DNA of 5,010 nucleotides, from contig CAYGZM010000238.1 of NCBI GenBank assembly GCA_964354365.1, positions 1 to 5,010 of the forward strand, in the 5' to 3' direction. The translations under genes and the position numbers were made by a program. Positions 3,961-5,010 of the stretch are shown piece by piece. The stretch comes from CAYGZM01 sp964354365 (GTDB lineage Bacteria; Planctomycetota; Phycisphaerae; Sedimentisphaerales; Anaerobacaceae). Each line of letters starts with the position of its first letter. Positions within the stretch are counted from its first letter, which is position 1. A model generated the notes under the pieces. The model did no database searches and had not been told where the DNA came from. It saw only the letters and a program-made list of their open reading frames with translations.

Positions 3961-5010
3961 TTACCCTCGTTTGGGGTGCATCAGGGCGATGAAATCCTCG
4001 AACAGGTAATTCGAATCGTGTGGGCCGGGCGAGGCCTCCGGGTGGTACTGGACGCAGAATGCCCGCTTCTTTGCACAGCGAAACCCCTCGACCGTATGGT
4101 CGTTGAGGTTAAGGTGCGTCAATTCAACGTCTTTGCGTTTGAGGCTTTCAATATCGACGCAGAAGCCGTGGTTCTGACTGGTTATCCCGATCTTTGCGGT
4201 TTTGAGGTTCTTCACGGGGTGATTGGCACCGCGGTGGCCGAACTTGAGCTTATACGTCCTGGCCCCAAGCGCCAGCGCCAGGAGCTGATGGCCCAAGCAA
4301 ATACCGAATATCGGGACTTTACCCAAAAGCCCTCTTATCGTCTCAATCGCATAGTCAACCGGGGCAGGGTCGCCCGGCCCGTTGCTCAGGAACACGCCGT
4401 CCGGCTTTCGCCGCAGGACTTCTTTTGCCGAGGTCGCCGCCGGCACAACGGTAACATCGCACCCGTGTGAGACAAGCAATCGAAGTATGTTCTGCTTGAC
4501 GCCGTAATCAAGGGCCACGACCTTGTATTTCTTGTGCGATTTGAGCTCCTTGTTCGCCAGGACGTCAATCACACCCTTATCCCACTTGTAGGGCTTGGCG
4601 GCCGTAACGTCCCTGACGATGTCCCTCCCCACAAGGCCAGGATACTCATCCAATTCACTTTTCAGCTTCGCAATCTCAAGCTCATCCGAAGAGATTATGC
4701 CCCGCATCGCCCCTTGGGTTCGGATGTGCTTAACCAGCCTTCTCGTGTCAATACCCTCAAGGGCGACAATGTTATTCCTCTTGAGATAGCCGTCAAACGA
4801 CTCTTTATTCCGCCAGCTGCTCGGATAGCCGCAGTTTTCCTTTACGATAAAGCCGCTCGCAAAGACCTTTCGAGATTCCCAGTCTTCTTTGTTCGTGCCG
4901 ACGTTTCCTATGAGCGGATATGTCATCGTTATTATCTGCTCGTAGTACGAGGGGTCCGTCAGTATCTCCTGGTAGCCCGTCATACTCGTATTGAACACGA
5001 CTTCTCCGCA
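3961..5010 (-). CDS. carA: carbamoyl-phosphate synthetase small (glutaminase) subunit, 5' end cut by window
   Basis: CarA hydrolyses glutamine and passes ammonia to the CarB subunit, which makes carbamoyl phosphate for arginine and pyrimidine synthesis in the cytoplasm. The visible 349 residues start at CGEVVFNTSMTGYQEILTDP, which aligns to about residue 27 of E. coli CarA, so some 25-30 residues lie outside the window. The N-terminal CarA domain includes GIDTRRLVKHIRTQGAMRG. The class I glutamine amidotransferase domain shows FLSNGPGDP, the nucleophile Cys in GICLGHQ (codon 4297-4299, visible residue 238), and the His and Glu of YHPEASPGPHD (codons 4042-4044 and 4036-4038). The triad is complete and length is normal, so the gene looks functional. 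The apparent Met at 4998 is an internal GTG, not a start. carB does not follow: the downstream side is repeats and accessory genes. Confidence 0.97.
   Translation of the reverse strand, partial: CGEVVFNTSMTGYQEILTDPSYYEQIITMTYPLIGNVGTNKEDWESRKVFASGFIVKENCGYPSSWRNKESFDGYLKRNNIVALEGIDTRRLVKHIRTQGAMRGIISSDELEIAKLKSELDEYPGLVGRDIVRDVTAAKPYKWDKGVIDVLANKELKSHKKYKVVALDYGVKQNILRLLVSHGCDVTVVPAATSAKEVLRRKPDGVFLSNGPGDPAPVDYAIETIRGLLGKVPIFGICLGHQLLALALGARTYKLKFGHRGANHPVKNLKTAKIGITSQNHGFCVDIESLKRKDVELTHLNLNDHTVEGFRCAKKRAFCVQYHPEASPGPHDSNYLFEDFIALMHPKRG

Noticed and set aside
3976..4470. 164-codon open frame on the plus strand
   Set aside because: It is antisense to the well-conserved carA reading frame and has no recognisable motif.

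Overview
The window is bacterial and holds four protein genes, all on the minus strand: one housekeeping gene cut by the right edge and three accessory genes that look like anti-phage or abortive-infection genes. The only core gene is carA (3961 to the right edge), the small glutaminase subunit of carbamoyl-phosphate synthetase. Intergenic DNA is long and full of small hairpin repeats (ATTCC...GGAAT palindromes, AATCCGAAAT-bordered repeats, a 'CAGTCGAAGGG' type repeat). From memory this style is common in environmental, repeat-rich genomes such as Planctomycetota, but the window alone does not fix the phylum.

Layout in the direction of transcription (right to left): carA ends at 3961 with a possible terminator behind it. 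A 743-base gene-free stretch (3218-3960) is packed with palindromes and repeats. Next comes an AbiJ-related protein with a C-terminal HEPN-type R-x4-H motif (2303-3217). A 273-base spacer follows, holding a strong stem-loop, a second copy of a 21-bp repeat in inverted orientation and a good -10 box. A two-gene unit follows: a small single-pass membrane protein (1463-2029) and a TIR-domain protein (587-1387), only 75 bases apart. The last 586 bases (1-586) have no gene and consist of hairpins and dispersed repeats.

Functionally, TIR domains in bacterial defence usually consume or process NAD+, and HEPN domains usually cleave RNA. A HEPN protein next to a TIR effector with a membrane partner is a plausible defence cluster inserted beside a core biosynthetic gene. 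The membrane protein plus TIR pair could be a two-component unit that I do not recognise as a named system. A 61-base imperfect hairpin after the TIR gene (498-558) and a GTTAGGC core site just before the membrane gene together resemble the two ends of an integron gene cassette carrying both genes. This is the most interesting hypothesis here, but it rests on one degenerate attC-like site and no integrase gene is present.

All three accessory genes have in-frame upstream starts that I rejected in favour of downstream ATGs. Two of these ATGs are preceded by clear Shine-Dalgarno sequences.
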